A DNA stretch of 64,000 nt, from assembly GCA_037957365.1 (NCBI GenBank), contig JARHVA010000021.1:687001-751000 (forward strand), in the 5' to 3' direction. This DNA comes from Torreya grandis. Taxonomy: Eukaryota; Streptophyta; Pinopsida; Cupressales; Taxaceae. Of the stretch, positions 35,639-46,402 are shown in pieces; position 1 is the stretch's first letter; every line of letters starts with the position of its first letter. Under the pieces are notes generated by a model. It searched no databases, was not told the DNA's origin, and saw only the letters and a program-made list of their open reading frames with translations. Made by a program: the position numbers and the translations under genes.

Positions 35639-38141
35639 TATTCTACCTGGCATGATACCAAACTAATTCAACTTCAAGAAACATTTTGAGACACAAGCTC
35701 ATCTCTCACATGCTCATCCTTGATATAGATATTAGTGTAGGATCCTTCCATTATTTTCATGCTTTCTATATGCTATATATCTAACATTATTTATAGTATA
35801 CTTACACAAGTCTCTCCTACTGTAGCAGTTCTCTACTTTCACAAACCTTAATCCTGGTCTTTTGGTTTTCTCTTTTTCTCATGAGTTGTATTGTAAAACT
35901 ATGGATAGGACCCAATATTCCTCATAATGTACTATAGTATTTTTTGTTTTCATAAATTTTACACACCTTTTTCACCCCTTACATTTTTATTTTATGAATT
36001 TTAGTGTAAGACCATGAATAGGACCTAGACTTCCTCACAAATGCCGTCTTTTTCTTCATTTATTTTTCTCATGCTTTTTGGCACCCTCGTGGGTTTCTAT
36101 TTTATGATTTGTAGTGTAAGACCATGGATAGGACTTGGCCTTCCTCATAAAATTACAATCTTTATCATTCCTTTTCTAGAATGTGTTTTAGCAATGGTTA
36201 CAAGTTCTTGATCTTTGTTCTCAGCTTTAGCTTTCCCTTCTTTTTATGGATGGAATTTTTACAACAATCTATGTTAACATGTTTTTCTTCTATTTCCATC
36301 ATTATTATGATAATGAATCGCACTTTTTTGTCATTGTATCCCTTTTTCACCCTTTGTCACATTTTTTATGGTTTGAAGTAATTCAAATTATTTTATGTTT
36401 CATTCCTCTTGTTTTCCTTTCCTTTCACTCCACATTGGATAAAACAAGGTCAAATTCAAGATAGCACTTTTGTTTCATCTAGATTTACAAGACTCTTAGA
36501 TACCATACTCTTTGAAGTTCTCTTTCTTAGCAACCAAGTCCAAAGTATTCAAATGAAATTCATCTTTATCATCCATGTCTGGTTATATAAATTCATATGG
36601 AGGAGGAATATAAAAATACATCAAGAAAGTTAAAATCCAAATCATTTGAAACAAAATGCAATGATATAAAAAAGGCAACGTACAAATATCAAAAGTTAAA
36701 ATTACACCAAAATAAATTATTACAATCACATATCCTATCTTTAATCAAAGCTAAAAATCTAAATTTGGCCTCATAATAGAGCTGAGCTCCATTGGGGTGT
36801 AGTAGGCTAGTAGATTGGAATAGGAGAATTCAATAAACTTTATGATGCTACCTACTCTCTCATGCAAGTACCCAATCTTTGTAGTAGACTGATGGCTTTG
36901 TAAAGGGTCCTAAGGCATAGGGAACACATTATGGGAAGGTAGGTCCATTTCAATTTTCATGCATATAGCCTTCATGGGATGAGCTATATACTTCATTTGT
37001 TGACGTAAGATTTGTCTGCCTAAGAAAAGTTATTTAGAGTTATTAAGGTCAAAATTTCTCTTGTTTAGACAAACTTAATTTGAGTGTCTTGAATTGGATA
37101 AAGAGTTCTTATACCTTAGTTTTTCCTTCATTCTCCCTCTACCCATTTTATTTCCCCCATTGATAGGCAAGTTGTGATTCTAAATCTATTTTCCTTATTC
37201 TCTGCTTCCTTCTTCTTTACATCTTAAAAATATGCTAACACTACTTTGTTTCAATTTTATCTATCTTTAGAGAAAAACATGTTTGAGCAACTATGGATTA
37301 CTTTCTTTACCCATGGCTCTAAATTTATAGATGTGCCTTGATTTCTTTTACCATTTTTAATTATTGTACTACCCTTTTTGTGAACACTTGAGTGTATTTC
37401 TACTTTCACGTATTTTTTCCATTATTGAGCCAGATTGGCTTGTTACTTCTCACTCATCAATGTTGTTTTCCATTTTATGCACCTTTTTCCATTAATGATT
37501 GAGTAAGGATTGTTACTTCTCACTCATCAATGTTATTTTATCATTTCTACTTGCCCATCTTCGTTTGTATAAGGATTATTACTGCATCTACATTGATATT
37601 TAATTACCATATTTTTGACATGTATCGTTGGTTTGACTTGGTGAGTTTCCCTTTTTTACTTAAGTGTTTACTTGTTTGAGTTTATTGGTCTTTAGTAGCC
37701 TCAGATTTTTGGTTAATTGATTTACTCTAAATTTTGACTTGGTCATTTGGTCTAACATAGCACCTATCACCTTAGCTTGCTAAATTTTCAAGTACATCCC
37801 ATCCACATTGTATCAGTTATCTTGGTTTTCCCGTGTTTGTTTGTTTTTGCTCTTTAGTTTTATATTATTGGGTTTTTTAAAAGTACTCTCTGTGCCCTCC
37901 ACAATAAAAACTACAAACATAGCAGATAACCATCTAGCAATAAAGGTAAGTCAGGGTACACATTATATTTACTTTTTAGGTATTTCCCTTTCAATCATTT
38001 AATTTTAGTTATTTTTACTTTAAAATACTATAACTTTTATTAGCCTCAACATTGTGTATTATTATGTTCTTTCTCGAAGCACCATTCCTTGTTGCACCTA
38101 AGTGACACATGATCAGATACAAGTGGGGCATATATCTACAC
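35639..38141 (+). other. Non-coding interior of element D, right part, with two short-repeat sets
   Basis: GTAAGACCATGGATAGGACY followed by TTCCTCA occurs near 36005 and 36116, with a diverged copy near 35895; the spacing is about 111 bp. A second set, TTGTTACTTCTCACTCATCA followed by ATGTT, occurs at about 37440 and 37509 with a diverged third copy near 37565; the spacing is about 69 bp. Open frames at 36181-36381, 36246-36464, 36409-36633 and 37808-38002 overlap in different frames and match nothing I recognise. Confidence 0.5.
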
Positions 38142-39288
38142 ATAATATCTTCAACTTTTATCAAATACTAATGCTTTCTATCTTGCAGGAACCCATCAAA
38201 ACTCAATCTCTCTAAGTGCATGCCCTAAAGGGTATACTAAGGGGTGGATAGATCATTAGTGCTTTGTAGGATTATTGTCCCTTACTACCATTTATTTTGA
38301 TCCAACTAGCTCCTAAAATAATTCCCCTAAACTATTAATCCTATTTTGCACAATCCTCTAGTTTTTTACCATATTGTATCCCTCTTTTCCTATCCTTAAG
38401 CTCCTTTCGATAGTCTGCAGTACTAGGTCGATTGGGTTGACCTTGTACTCTTATGGGTGAAATTCATTTAGGGTCTAGGTTGGCTCTTGGTTGACTTAGA
38501 CCATGACCTGGTAAATTTTTATCTATAACAATACTAGGTCGACTTGATTGACCCTGTCAGCCAAAACTTTTGAAATAGCTTAGGGTTAAATTCACCTATA
38601 TATACAAGATCATTTCATCATTATTTAAAAATGAACAATATTTATTATTCACATGTGTTTCTTTACAATCAGCTTTTCCACCATTATACTTGAAGAATAT
38701 TAACTTAGGGTTTCTACTTGGAGAATCTAGTCTTGTGGATAAGTCTTGGATGCTTTGGCCTTTCTTAGTGATCCTTACAAACCACAACAAACTCTTATGA
38801 ATCCCTTTTATCCAAGGGAGAGATTGAGTCTCGATAGGTTCATCCTTCATGTAAGTATTTTGTAACTTTATTCCTCTTTTTAGTAGATAAAAGTAGCATA
38901 AGTATTGGCTTCGAATAATAATACTCTTCTCCTTCATGCATTAGGGTCTTATTCATACATAGCCTAATTGATATTTTCATATGTATGTTTATTTGTTTAC
39001 TAACCCCCATATTGTGCCACAAGATTTTTTTGCTTTACTTATTATTAATATAGTGAATATGAAAACATAGGGCCTAATTAGGGTTATTATGTGATTGTGA
39101 TTGACTTGAGGCTTTGGAACCCTCCCTAGTATTGTTTATTGTGATAATAGATCCCCTAATTGGGTCTAGTGGATCCCCATATTAGTAATGTTCCCCATTA
39201 TCTAATATATCCCCAATCAGAAGTGTAAGTATGATCTATCTTCTCTAAGCTATGATTTATTTATAGAGATGATGCATTTATGATTGCA
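38142..39288 (+). repeat. Right LTR of element D
   Basis: It aligns with 32554-33725 and ends TGATTGCA before the target duplication TACAC. A splice-acceptor-like stretch TTTCTATCTTGCAG lies at 38175-38188. The matching position in the left LTR reads TTTCTATCTTTCAA and lacks the AG. Confidence 0.8.
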
Positions 39289-39299
39289 TACACTAACCT

Positions 39300-39720
39300 T
39301 TTGTGTCATATACAACTTTCATCTATCTTGATCATGAATCATCTCTCCTTCTTGATCGCATTCAAGACATATAGATTGTTTTTAGTCATATTAGAATTAG
39401 CAATTAGGCTTCCTAATTTGTTTCTTCTTATCTCATACCCTCTATCATGAAAAGTTAGTGTGTGTTCTTGATTGGACACTTGACTTACACTAAGCAAATT
39501 ATGTTTCAAACCTTCCACATACAACACATTTTGTGTCTTGGTCTTCCCATTGTCCAAACTCAAGACACCCTTGCTAATTATATTGGAAGTTTTGTTGTCT
39601 CCAAACCTCATTGTTTTTACATCATTATTTTTTAATGAGATGTAATTATTTCTATATCTTGTCATGTGGATTGAGTAACTACTATATATACCATTTCATG
39701 TCTTCATATTGAATGTGAAA
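39300..39720 (-). pseudogene. Copia-C protease and pre-integrase region
   Basis: The clean 108-residue piece 39339-39665 reads MTRYRNNYISLKNNDVKTMR, then FGDNKTSNIISKGVLSLDNG, LYVEGLKHNLLSVSQVSNQ and LYVLNAIKKER. This is the protease tail and the G-L-K-H-N-L-L-S-V-S-Q segment before copia integrase. Upstream codons read YSSYSIHM where D-S-G-C-S-R-H-M is expected, so the catalytic aspartate appears to be lost. Element D interrupts the sequence a little downstream of LYVLN. Confidence 0.82.
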
Positions 39721-40427
39721 AGTAGTCTGATCTAGCATAGAATCCTCTTTGGTCTTTTGTTCCTCCTTGGCAAATAGTTCGTCTTGACTCTTGAGATCAA
39801 TATGATCAGTCCTAACTTCCTTTAGATTCCATACCAATGTTTGACTCTTCTTATGCACTCTAGGAACTTCATATAAATTTGTGAATCTTGAGTTCTTTAT
39901 AAACTCTATTAGATCATAATCTTGTAATGTGTTCTATAGTATGATAGATATAGCAAACAATATTTTTGTACTTACCTCTTGACTGATTACTCATTTTCTC
40001 ATGGTCTTATGATAACTTATCCTTTATTGTATTGGGATACCTGATTAGTCTTTTCATGTTAGTACCATTGACTTTTTTTGACTTCTCATGTTCTCTCTCA
40101 AACTTACTCATTGTGTCTATGAGTTGCTCATGTTGAACCTTGAAGTAATCTAGATCTATCTTCAATTGGTCATACTCAACATCCTTTGACCTAAACCTTG
40201 TGTTAACACCTTCTAACTGACTCTTGAAATCCTTGATAGTCTTATTTTGATGATTCAAATGATCAAGGGCACTTATGATCTCAGTTTCAAGGTCTACTTC
40301 AAAATCTCCTTCTTTACTATCATAGTAGACTTCTTCACATACATGTTGTCTTCTACATGTTGATCACAAGATATCTTGTGCTTCTTAGGATCCCTTCAAA
40401 CTATTAAACTTGTTACAAAGGACTAGG
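39721..40427 (-). pseudogene. Copia-C gag remnant (coiled-coil part)
   Basis: An 83-residue piece (40007-40258) reads MNHQNKTIKDFKSQLEGVNT and continues with heptad-like leucine and charged residues, a probable coiled coil. Upstream codons read EVYYDSKEGDFEVDLETEII, an acidic segment common before this coil in Sirevirus-like gags. The N-terminal gag core expected before it is absent: the piece begins only about 170 bases after the primer site. The 5' part of gag therefore appears deleted. Confidence 0.65.
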
Positions 40428-40438
40428 TTCTGATACCA
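40428..40438 (-). other. Copia-C primer-binding site
   Basis: The element strand reads TGGTATCAGAAC next to the 5' LTR, the initiator Met-tRNA type site. Confidence 0.85.
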
Positions 40439-43319
40439 ATTTTTTTTTAAATGATTGAGAGGGGGTGAATTAGTCTCTTAAAACTTTCTTTCATATGTAA
40501 TTCGACATTCCTTGAACCATCAAAGCAATACAAACATATATCAATGCATAAAGTGTCATTCACATGAGCATAACATAAGAAACACACATATGAGTGGGAA
40601 ACCCTCAAGGGGAATAAAACCCACTAATATATTCAAATGGACTATAGTCCTCTAAGACAAAATATCAAATTTAGTGAAGTACCAACTTCACATGGAGTAC
40701 TAACCCCAACTAGCTAAGCACCAACCCAACTAGACTTTAGCAAGCACCCACTTGCAAGGGGGCACCAACCCCCTAGATGACTCATTACCAACTCAAGCAC
40801 ATGATTTATTTATCACCTTAAAATAACCTTGTTTCTCAACCAATTTATTATGACCACCTCTTCATCTCTTCACACTCTTATCCCTCTCAAACTCCCTTTT
40901 AGGCCTCTTCGCTCAACTATATCTCTTGTTGACTTGATTAGGTCATCTGAATTTAATTTTCATACACAATAATCCTATTATATCTTAATGATATTTTATA
41001 TTCACCCTTATTATGGTATAAAATACCTCCATATTTTCAAAATAATATATCCTTCGCTTCAACTCACTCATTCTCTAACAATTCAAATAGGCCTATTAGA
41101 CTTTATTCTTATGCTAGGCTCTTGATCATACACCTCTTGGTCATAAATACTCACTTTCACACGTGTATTTCCCTTAAAATAGGTATCATAATATGTTTCA
41201 TACATTAATAAATCATTATAATAGGTTTTTCATAGCATATAGGACCAAAACCTCTTTCAGACCTTAAGGAGACCTAATTCAATTAGGCCTTCATTAGCAC
41301 ATGTTACCCTTTGATCTTTTTAGAACACTTTAAAATAATACATTAAAAAAATACCTCATATTTAATTAAAATATACCCAAAATAATATTATTTTAGGTCC
41401 ATGACACATTTTATCTCCAACCACCACTTGAAGCACATCACTAGTAATGTTCACAATTAGGCCTATGCATACCCAAAAAGTTTATCTTAAATTACTAAAG
41501 ATAAAACACCAATTAGATAAACAACCATGGAAATAAAATATATAAAAATAACCTTAAATACCTCAAAAACTTCACCAAGTGTGCTATATTTAATTACATA
41601 GTGAAAAAGGACTCAAAAACACTCTTGCAACTTGCTAACTCAGAACTGTCAGTTTGCCTTAAAGCACAATCATGGTGATAATAACCTTCAATCACCTGGA
41701 TGACCATTTTCAAATACTCCTAATTAATTTGGATGATATTATTATATAATTATACCATTATCAAAGAGAAATATAAAATGTCCAAATGATAATATGGTTT
41801 TGTAGACCAATCTCATAATCTTGTACCTCATTTTCTCATCTAAACTAGACAAGTCAACTTATGAGAAACATTTTTATCATATCCATTAAACTCAAAAAAT
41901 TATATCCAAAATAAACATATCTTAAAATTATTTAAAAATGTCTCCATGCACTTCGATTCATCCCTATTCCGTGATAACACATTTCTAATCAACTTCTCAA
42001 TGTTTCCTGGGTTTCTCATTATTTTCACCATTAGGCCTATTAGTGACTGGTCAACTTGGATGACTAATTTAGTAAACATGAGGGTTTAAAACTATATATA
42101 AACCATAATTTAAATCAAATACAATTCTCAACCTTCTCCATCTAATGAGTTTCATACTTTGACTTGGTTAACTCTGACTGCTACAACAAATCTCTGAAAA
42201 AATAGCACTTTCTTGTAGGGTCTACTCACACACCTGAGAACCAATCACACCTAGAGATGCCCGGGAAATTTGAATACATGATCCAATAGTTTTTATATTA
42301 ATTTGATATCATTATAGGCTGTTTTAAAAAAGATCTTTCACGTCAGGTCAGTGTTAGGTTTTTAGTGAGGGTTAACATTGTTTCTGGTGTTAACAATTGT
42401 TCATAAAGGATTTTCCCTCATAAATTTGAGCTGAGACCATTACCCATATACCATTAATATATTAGGTTCCCATACAAAGGTTACACATTCCAATGAACAC
42501 TTAAAATTCCTTCTCGGGTTGAGAACCCTTTATTTTGTGCAAACAAGAGACCTTAAAATACTTTTTCAAGATTAAACCTTCAAAATTTAAGCTTAAACTT
42601 GGTAATAACACCTAAGACAAGCTATCATGCCACTAAAAATTCTCACATGCCCACTCTTATCTTTAAATATGAATCCCATACCTCATTTGGCCACCATCTC
42701 TCTCTTTGCTTGCTTAGACCTTGACTTACAAACCACATTAGGCCTTGAAACTGACCTTAATACCTCTTTCCATGTGATCTCCACCTCAATAACATACTAA
42801 AAAAACCTCTCTCATGATAAAAAAAACTACTTTATATCCTTCATATACCTTGACAATAGATCATGATGCCTCATTAGGCCAAGCAAGATCTAGAAGTGGT
42901 TTAGTTACATACTAGGTATGTAGGTCATACCCCTATAGGCTCACCATAAGACTCACATGAGTACTCCAAAGCCTCATATACATGATAAATCAACCTCATA
43001 CATCCATTCATGCCTATTTTCACTCATATTGCCAAGCAATAATACACATACCTCCTCACAAGGTAACTTCATGCTATGATTAGTATCATGACTAGGCTTC
43101 TCAAGCACTTGAAAATTGATAATTGACTTTGAAAAACTCCTTGATGATTCTACACCTTGATCACATGCCTTAAATGCTCCTAAAAAAATTTCATAACTCT
43201 CAATGATTCTATCAAAAAATATCATTCTTCAATGACCTCATGAACACCTTTCTTAAGAAACTTTGACATTAATGACAACGTCAATACCTAACCTCAACAA
43301 TAGGAATAATGCTCAATTG
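40439..43319 (-). repeat. Copia-C 5' LTR
   Basis: It aligns with 26451-29353, for example AAAGTGTCATTCACATGAGC against AAAGAGTCATTCACATGAGT near the left and CCTAACCTCAACAATAGGAA near the right. It ends next to the target duplication CTATT at 43320. The open frame 42974-43225 within it has no recognisable domain. Confidence 0.88.
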
Positions 43320-44140
43320 CTATTGGAGCAACTCAATCATGAAGACATGGTTTAAAGGTTTCCATGAGTTAAGTTTTCTAACATATTTTTCATGGGTTGC
43401 ATATTTTGTAAGCATCTTGAGGAGAAGTATGACAAGGGAAAATCATGGAGAGTTGAACAGATATTGGATATTGTCCATAGTGACATTGCTAGCCCATTTA
43501 CAAAACCTTCATTCAATAAGACAAAGTACATGCTTACTTTCATCAATGACTTTTTGAGTCATATTTGGTTTTATTTTCTTAAGTAGATACTAGAGGTGTT
43601 TTATCATTTTCATGACTTTAATGCGCTTATAAAAAAATAGCTAGGTAATGACACCAATATTTTGTGCACCAATGGTGGTAGTGAGCATGTAAATAACCAT
43701 TTTGATCAATTATGTACATCAAAGGTATTGAACTAAAATGAATAATTTTATATAGTCCTCATCATAATGGTGCTACATAGCACAAGGAAATGGCCAATTG
43801 TATGCTACACTCTAAGTCTCTTGCACCTTAGCATTGGGATGAGGCCATCAACTGTGTTTGTTATATCCAAAACTGAGTTCCCCATAAATAATTGAAATGA
43901 GTCACTCATTTTCAATCTTGGAGAAGTAAAAATCCCATAGTGAAGCATTTTCAAGTGTTTATATCTCTTGATATGGCCTATATTCTGAATAATAAATGTA
44001 AGGCATTAGAACTTTAGAATCAACACTGCATATTTATTAGATATCCCAATGGTGTTAAGGGATACAAGCTTATCCATCCCACCACTCATGAGTTGTTTAT
44101 TGAGAAGAGTGTTCAATTTCAATAGGGTCCTCAATGATCT
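43320..44140 (+). pseudogene. Copia-B integrase, main part after the Copia-C insertion
   Basis: The sequence resumes with LEQLNHEDMV, then FCKHLEEKYDKGKSWRVEQI and DIVHSDIASPFTKPSFNKTK (clean piece 43392-43586), then LTFINDFLSHIWFYFLK. These correspond to the zinc-binding end and the first acidic residue (V-H-S-D) of the copia integrase core. A degraded LCTNGGSEHVNN block follows near 43665. Further on, stops are frequent. HLEEKYDKGK is identical in Copia-A. Confidence 0.85.
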
Positions 44141-44480
44141 GCACATGACACTCCTCCCTCTTCCTTGTTTGCACTAAGACTTAATGATAGTTTTGATGAT
44201 TTAGATCCACCTAAGCAATTTCTTGATGGTCCAGATTCTTCTTCTATCTAATTTTGATTATGACAGTAGTGATGAGGATTCACCTCCTCCTCTCAGAATA
44301 TCTTCAGAGGATGAGGAATCTCTTCCTAACTCTCTAAACACTTATCCTCTTTGGGATAGACAAATAATATAAATTGATGGCCAATGGGTTTGAGATCCAT
44401 CAGACACTAGGTGAACCTGTTCATAATTCCATATTACCCCACATACTTTCATTGCATCTACTTCTAATTTGTAGTCATTT
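44141..44480 (+). other. Copia-B integrase-RT linker
   Basis: One frame reads an acidic Ser/Asp/Pro-rich stretch (NFDYDSSDEDSPPPLRISSE), the typical hydrophilic region between copia integrase and reverse transcriptase. No catalytic motif. Confidence 0.55.
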
Positions 44481-45370
44481 CATGAGGTATTAAGCACTCT
44501 TGAATGGGATATTTATATGGAAGAGGAATATGGTTCCTTGTTAAGGAACAACACTTAGGATTTAGTCCCTCTTCCTAAGGGAAGAAAAAAAAATTGATAT
44601 AGGTGGATCTATTGAAAAAAAAATCAGCATATGGGTTTGTAGATAAGTTCATAGCATGTTTGGTAGAAAAGGGTTTTTCTCATGTACCCATAATTGACTA
44701 TACCAAAATGTTTACCCCAGTTGCCAAAATTACCTCAATAACACTCACTCCCACCATTACCATAGCACATTATTATGATGTTCATTAGATAGTTTTGAAG
44801 AGTGACTTTTTTCACAGTGACATTAAAGAGTAAATATACATGGATCAACCACAAGGATTTATGGAAGATTCCTCCTTAGTTTTTAAATTTCAAAAATCTA
44901 TTTATGATCTCTAACAAGCTTCTTGCACTTGGTATGTTACGATGGACTTGGGTTCACTAATCCCATTCTAATCTAAATGTCTATATTTTATGACAAGATG
45001 ATTCACTGTCAATTTTGGTTCTCTACATAGAAGACATATTGATCACAAGGAGTTCTTCATCTACCATCATAGCAGTGAAAACTATTTTATCTGACAAGTT
45101 CTCAATGACTGAATTGGGATTATTATAGTACTTATGTGAGATTAAAATTTATGAGTTTAATTTTAAGATCATTATTGCACAATCTAAGTATGATCTTGAT
45201 TTTCTTACATAGTTTAACATGGTTAATTGTAAGTCAACTCTAAATCCTTTTCTATCTAATGTGAATTTTGAGGCTTAATGTCCATCTCCTTTGGTAGATG
45301 CTACCTCATATCAAAAACTTGTTGGTAGTCTCATCTACCTTATGCATACTAGACCTAATATTTAATATGC
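44481..45370 (+). pseudogene. Copia-B reverse transcriptase
   Basis: Frames contain IDYTKMFTPVAKITSITLT (in the 61-residue piece 44603-44788), SDFFHSDIKE, MDQPQGFMEDSSLVFKFQKS, LYIEDILITRSSS and YQKLVGSLIYLMHTRPNI. These are the copia RT blocks in order. The YVDD catalytic box reads YIED, so one of the two adjacent catalytic aspartates is glutamate. Several stops and frameshifts are present. It corresponds block by block to the Copia-A RT at 11641-12480. Confidence 0.85.
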
Positions 45371-45915
45371 AATGGGCATGGTCTTTGATGCAAGAACCAC
45401 ATGAGTTACACTAGAAATCAACTAAGCATATTCTCCACTACATTCAAAGTACTCTTAGTTTTAAATTAACTATGGAGTAGGCATCAACATCAAATTGATT
45501 GGTTATGCAAATTCAAATTGGGATGGCTATATTTAGAATCATAAGTTTAATTTAGGCTATAGTTTCTCCCCTATTTTAGGTCCAATCAGCTAGTCAAACA
45601 ATAAGTAGAATTCCATTGATTTATCTTCTACTAAGGTAGAATATAGAGGCATTTTTAATGCTTCCATCGAGGCTATTTGGATTTAATGGATTCTCATAGA
45701 GTTTGGCATCCAATTTTGATGACCAACAATCATCTTCTATGACAACCAAAGCACAATCTAGATCTATAGAAATATGGTCCTCTTTCAATGGACCAAGCAT
45801 ATCAAGATTTACATGTATTTCATTTAGGAGCTCATCCACAAGAAAGTAATTGATCTCTGCTATATCCATATAAGGAATCAAATAGTTTATATATTCACCA
45901 AACCCTTTCACTAAG
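45371..45915 (+). pseudogene. Copia-B RNase H
   Basis: Frames read SIDLSSTKVEYRGIFNASIE, then TIIFYDNQSTI, WTKHIKIYMYFI and IFTKPFTKSKYLHL. These are the S-S-T-E-A-E-Y-R-G, D-N-Q-S-A-I and A-D-I-F-T-K-P landmarks of copia RNase H. Stops interrupt it. The minus-strand open frame 45621-45920 is its antisense shadow. Confidence 0.82.
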
Positions 45916-46068
45916 AGCAAGTATCTTCACTTGTAGGCTCTTCTTAGGGTTTAGGTAGCTTTGTCTTCTTTCTCCTCTAGGGGATCATCTTTATGTACTT
46001 GGGTACCTCATTAGGCCTCTATGTTAGGACCCAATTCTTTTACCCACATAAACTACGCTTAAGGGGGT
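45916..46068 (+). other. Copia-B 3' tail and polypurine tract
   Basis: The TACTTGGGTACCTCAT box (45995-46010) is shared with the Copia-A tail. AAGGGGG at 46061-46067, preceded by CTACGCTT, abuts the 3' LTR and is the likely plus-strand primer. Confidence 0.8.
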
Positions 46069-46397
46069 TGTTAGTACAGGATTTTCCCCACTATGTAATT
46101 TTACCTACATGGTCTATTAGCTTGCTTAGGTTAATAATGGGTCATTATGGTAAATGTATATTAATTTTTTTTCTAATTTTGAGTGGAGTTAATTACCTTT
46201 TTGGGTGACATGATTCCTCACTATATAGTGTGCCTTCCTATGTATATTTTGGGAAATGCTCATTAATGCAACTTTTTGTTATGAAAACAAGTTTCTTCCT
46301 CTTATGAGTCATTTTTTATATTTCACTACTCCATATATATGTAGCCTCATGCATTCAACCCTATCCAGTTGATCCTTGATTGTGACCCACTCTAATA
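46069..46397 (+). repeat. Copia-B 3' LTR
   Basis: It starts TGTTAGTACAGGATTTTCCC, carries a TATA-like CACTATATAGTG near 46214, and ends CTCTAATA. The terminal CA of the 5' copy has become TA. It is followed by the target duplication GTGAG. Confidence 0.92.
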
Positions 46398-46402
46398 GTG
46401 AG

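Larger units (their letters stand above)
32836..38556. repeat. Dispersed palindromic motif TACTAGGTYGA-N-TCGACCYAGT, about 12 copies
   Basis: Imperfect palindromes of about 26-31 bp occur at 32836-32866, 32949-32974, 33824-33850, 33984-34010, 34034-34060, 34094-34122, 34285-34311, 34340-34365, 35217-35245, 35270-35300, 38419-38449 and 38531-38556. Typical left halves are ACTAGGTCGA or ACTAGGTTGA and typical right halves are TCGACACAGT, TTGACCTTGT or TTGATATAGT. Copies lie in both LTRs and in the interior of element D. I did not find them elsewhere in the window. Confidence 0.8.
32554..39288 (+). mobile_element. Element D: pol-less LTR element nested in Copia-C
   Basis: Direct repeats at about 32554-33725 and 38142-39288 bracket 4.4 kb with no gag or pol that I recognise. 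TACAC occurs on both outer flanks (32549-32553 and 39289-39293). Copia-C coding sequence (protease on one side, integrase LGHL block on the other) continues outside, so this is an insertion. The plus orientation is tentative. It rests on a TATA-like CCTATATATAAAAG in the left LTR (near 33012) and on a splice-donor-like CAGGTAAGTA (33265-33274) downstream of it. No convincing primer site or purine tract was found. The interior is full of short repeats, listed separately. Confidence 0.8.
26451..43319 (-). mobile_element. Copia-C: minus-strand Ty1/copia with 2.9-kb LTRs, nested in Copia-B
   Basis: Direct repeats at 26451-29353 and 40439-43319 (about 2.9 kb each) bracket a minus-strand copia pol. 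The flanks carry CTATT on both sides (26446-26450 and 43320-43324), and Copia-B integrase codons continue across the gap. A perfect TGGTATCAGAAC primer site follows the 5' LTR. Long LTRs, a gag with a coiled-coil part and a purine tract next to a TTGTTGAGC LTR start resemble the Sirevirus branch of copia; this lineage call is tentative. The internal region is interrupted by element D (32554-39288). Stops and frameshifts make it defective. Confidence 0.9.
23415..46397 (+). mobile_element. Copia-B: Ty1/copia LTR retrotransposon split by Copia-C
   Basis: The LTRs at 23415-23742 and 46069-46397 (about 328 bp) are flanked by a perfect 5-bp target duplication, GTGAG (23410-23414 and 46398-46402). 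A canonical primer site and purine tract sit inside the LTRs. Its gag, protease and the start of integrase lie at 25.0-26.45 kb. Integrase resumes at 43320 and is followed by reverse transcriptase and RNase H up to 45.9 kb. Removing the insertion 26451-43319 leaves about 6.1 kb, a normal copia size. Many stops make it defective. By eye the two LTRs differ at roughly one site in seven, so it is old. Confidence 0.93.

Noticed and set aside
45621..45920. Minus-strand open frame of 99 residues
   Set aside because: It is the antisense of the Copia-B RNase H, whose motifs read clearly on the plus strand.
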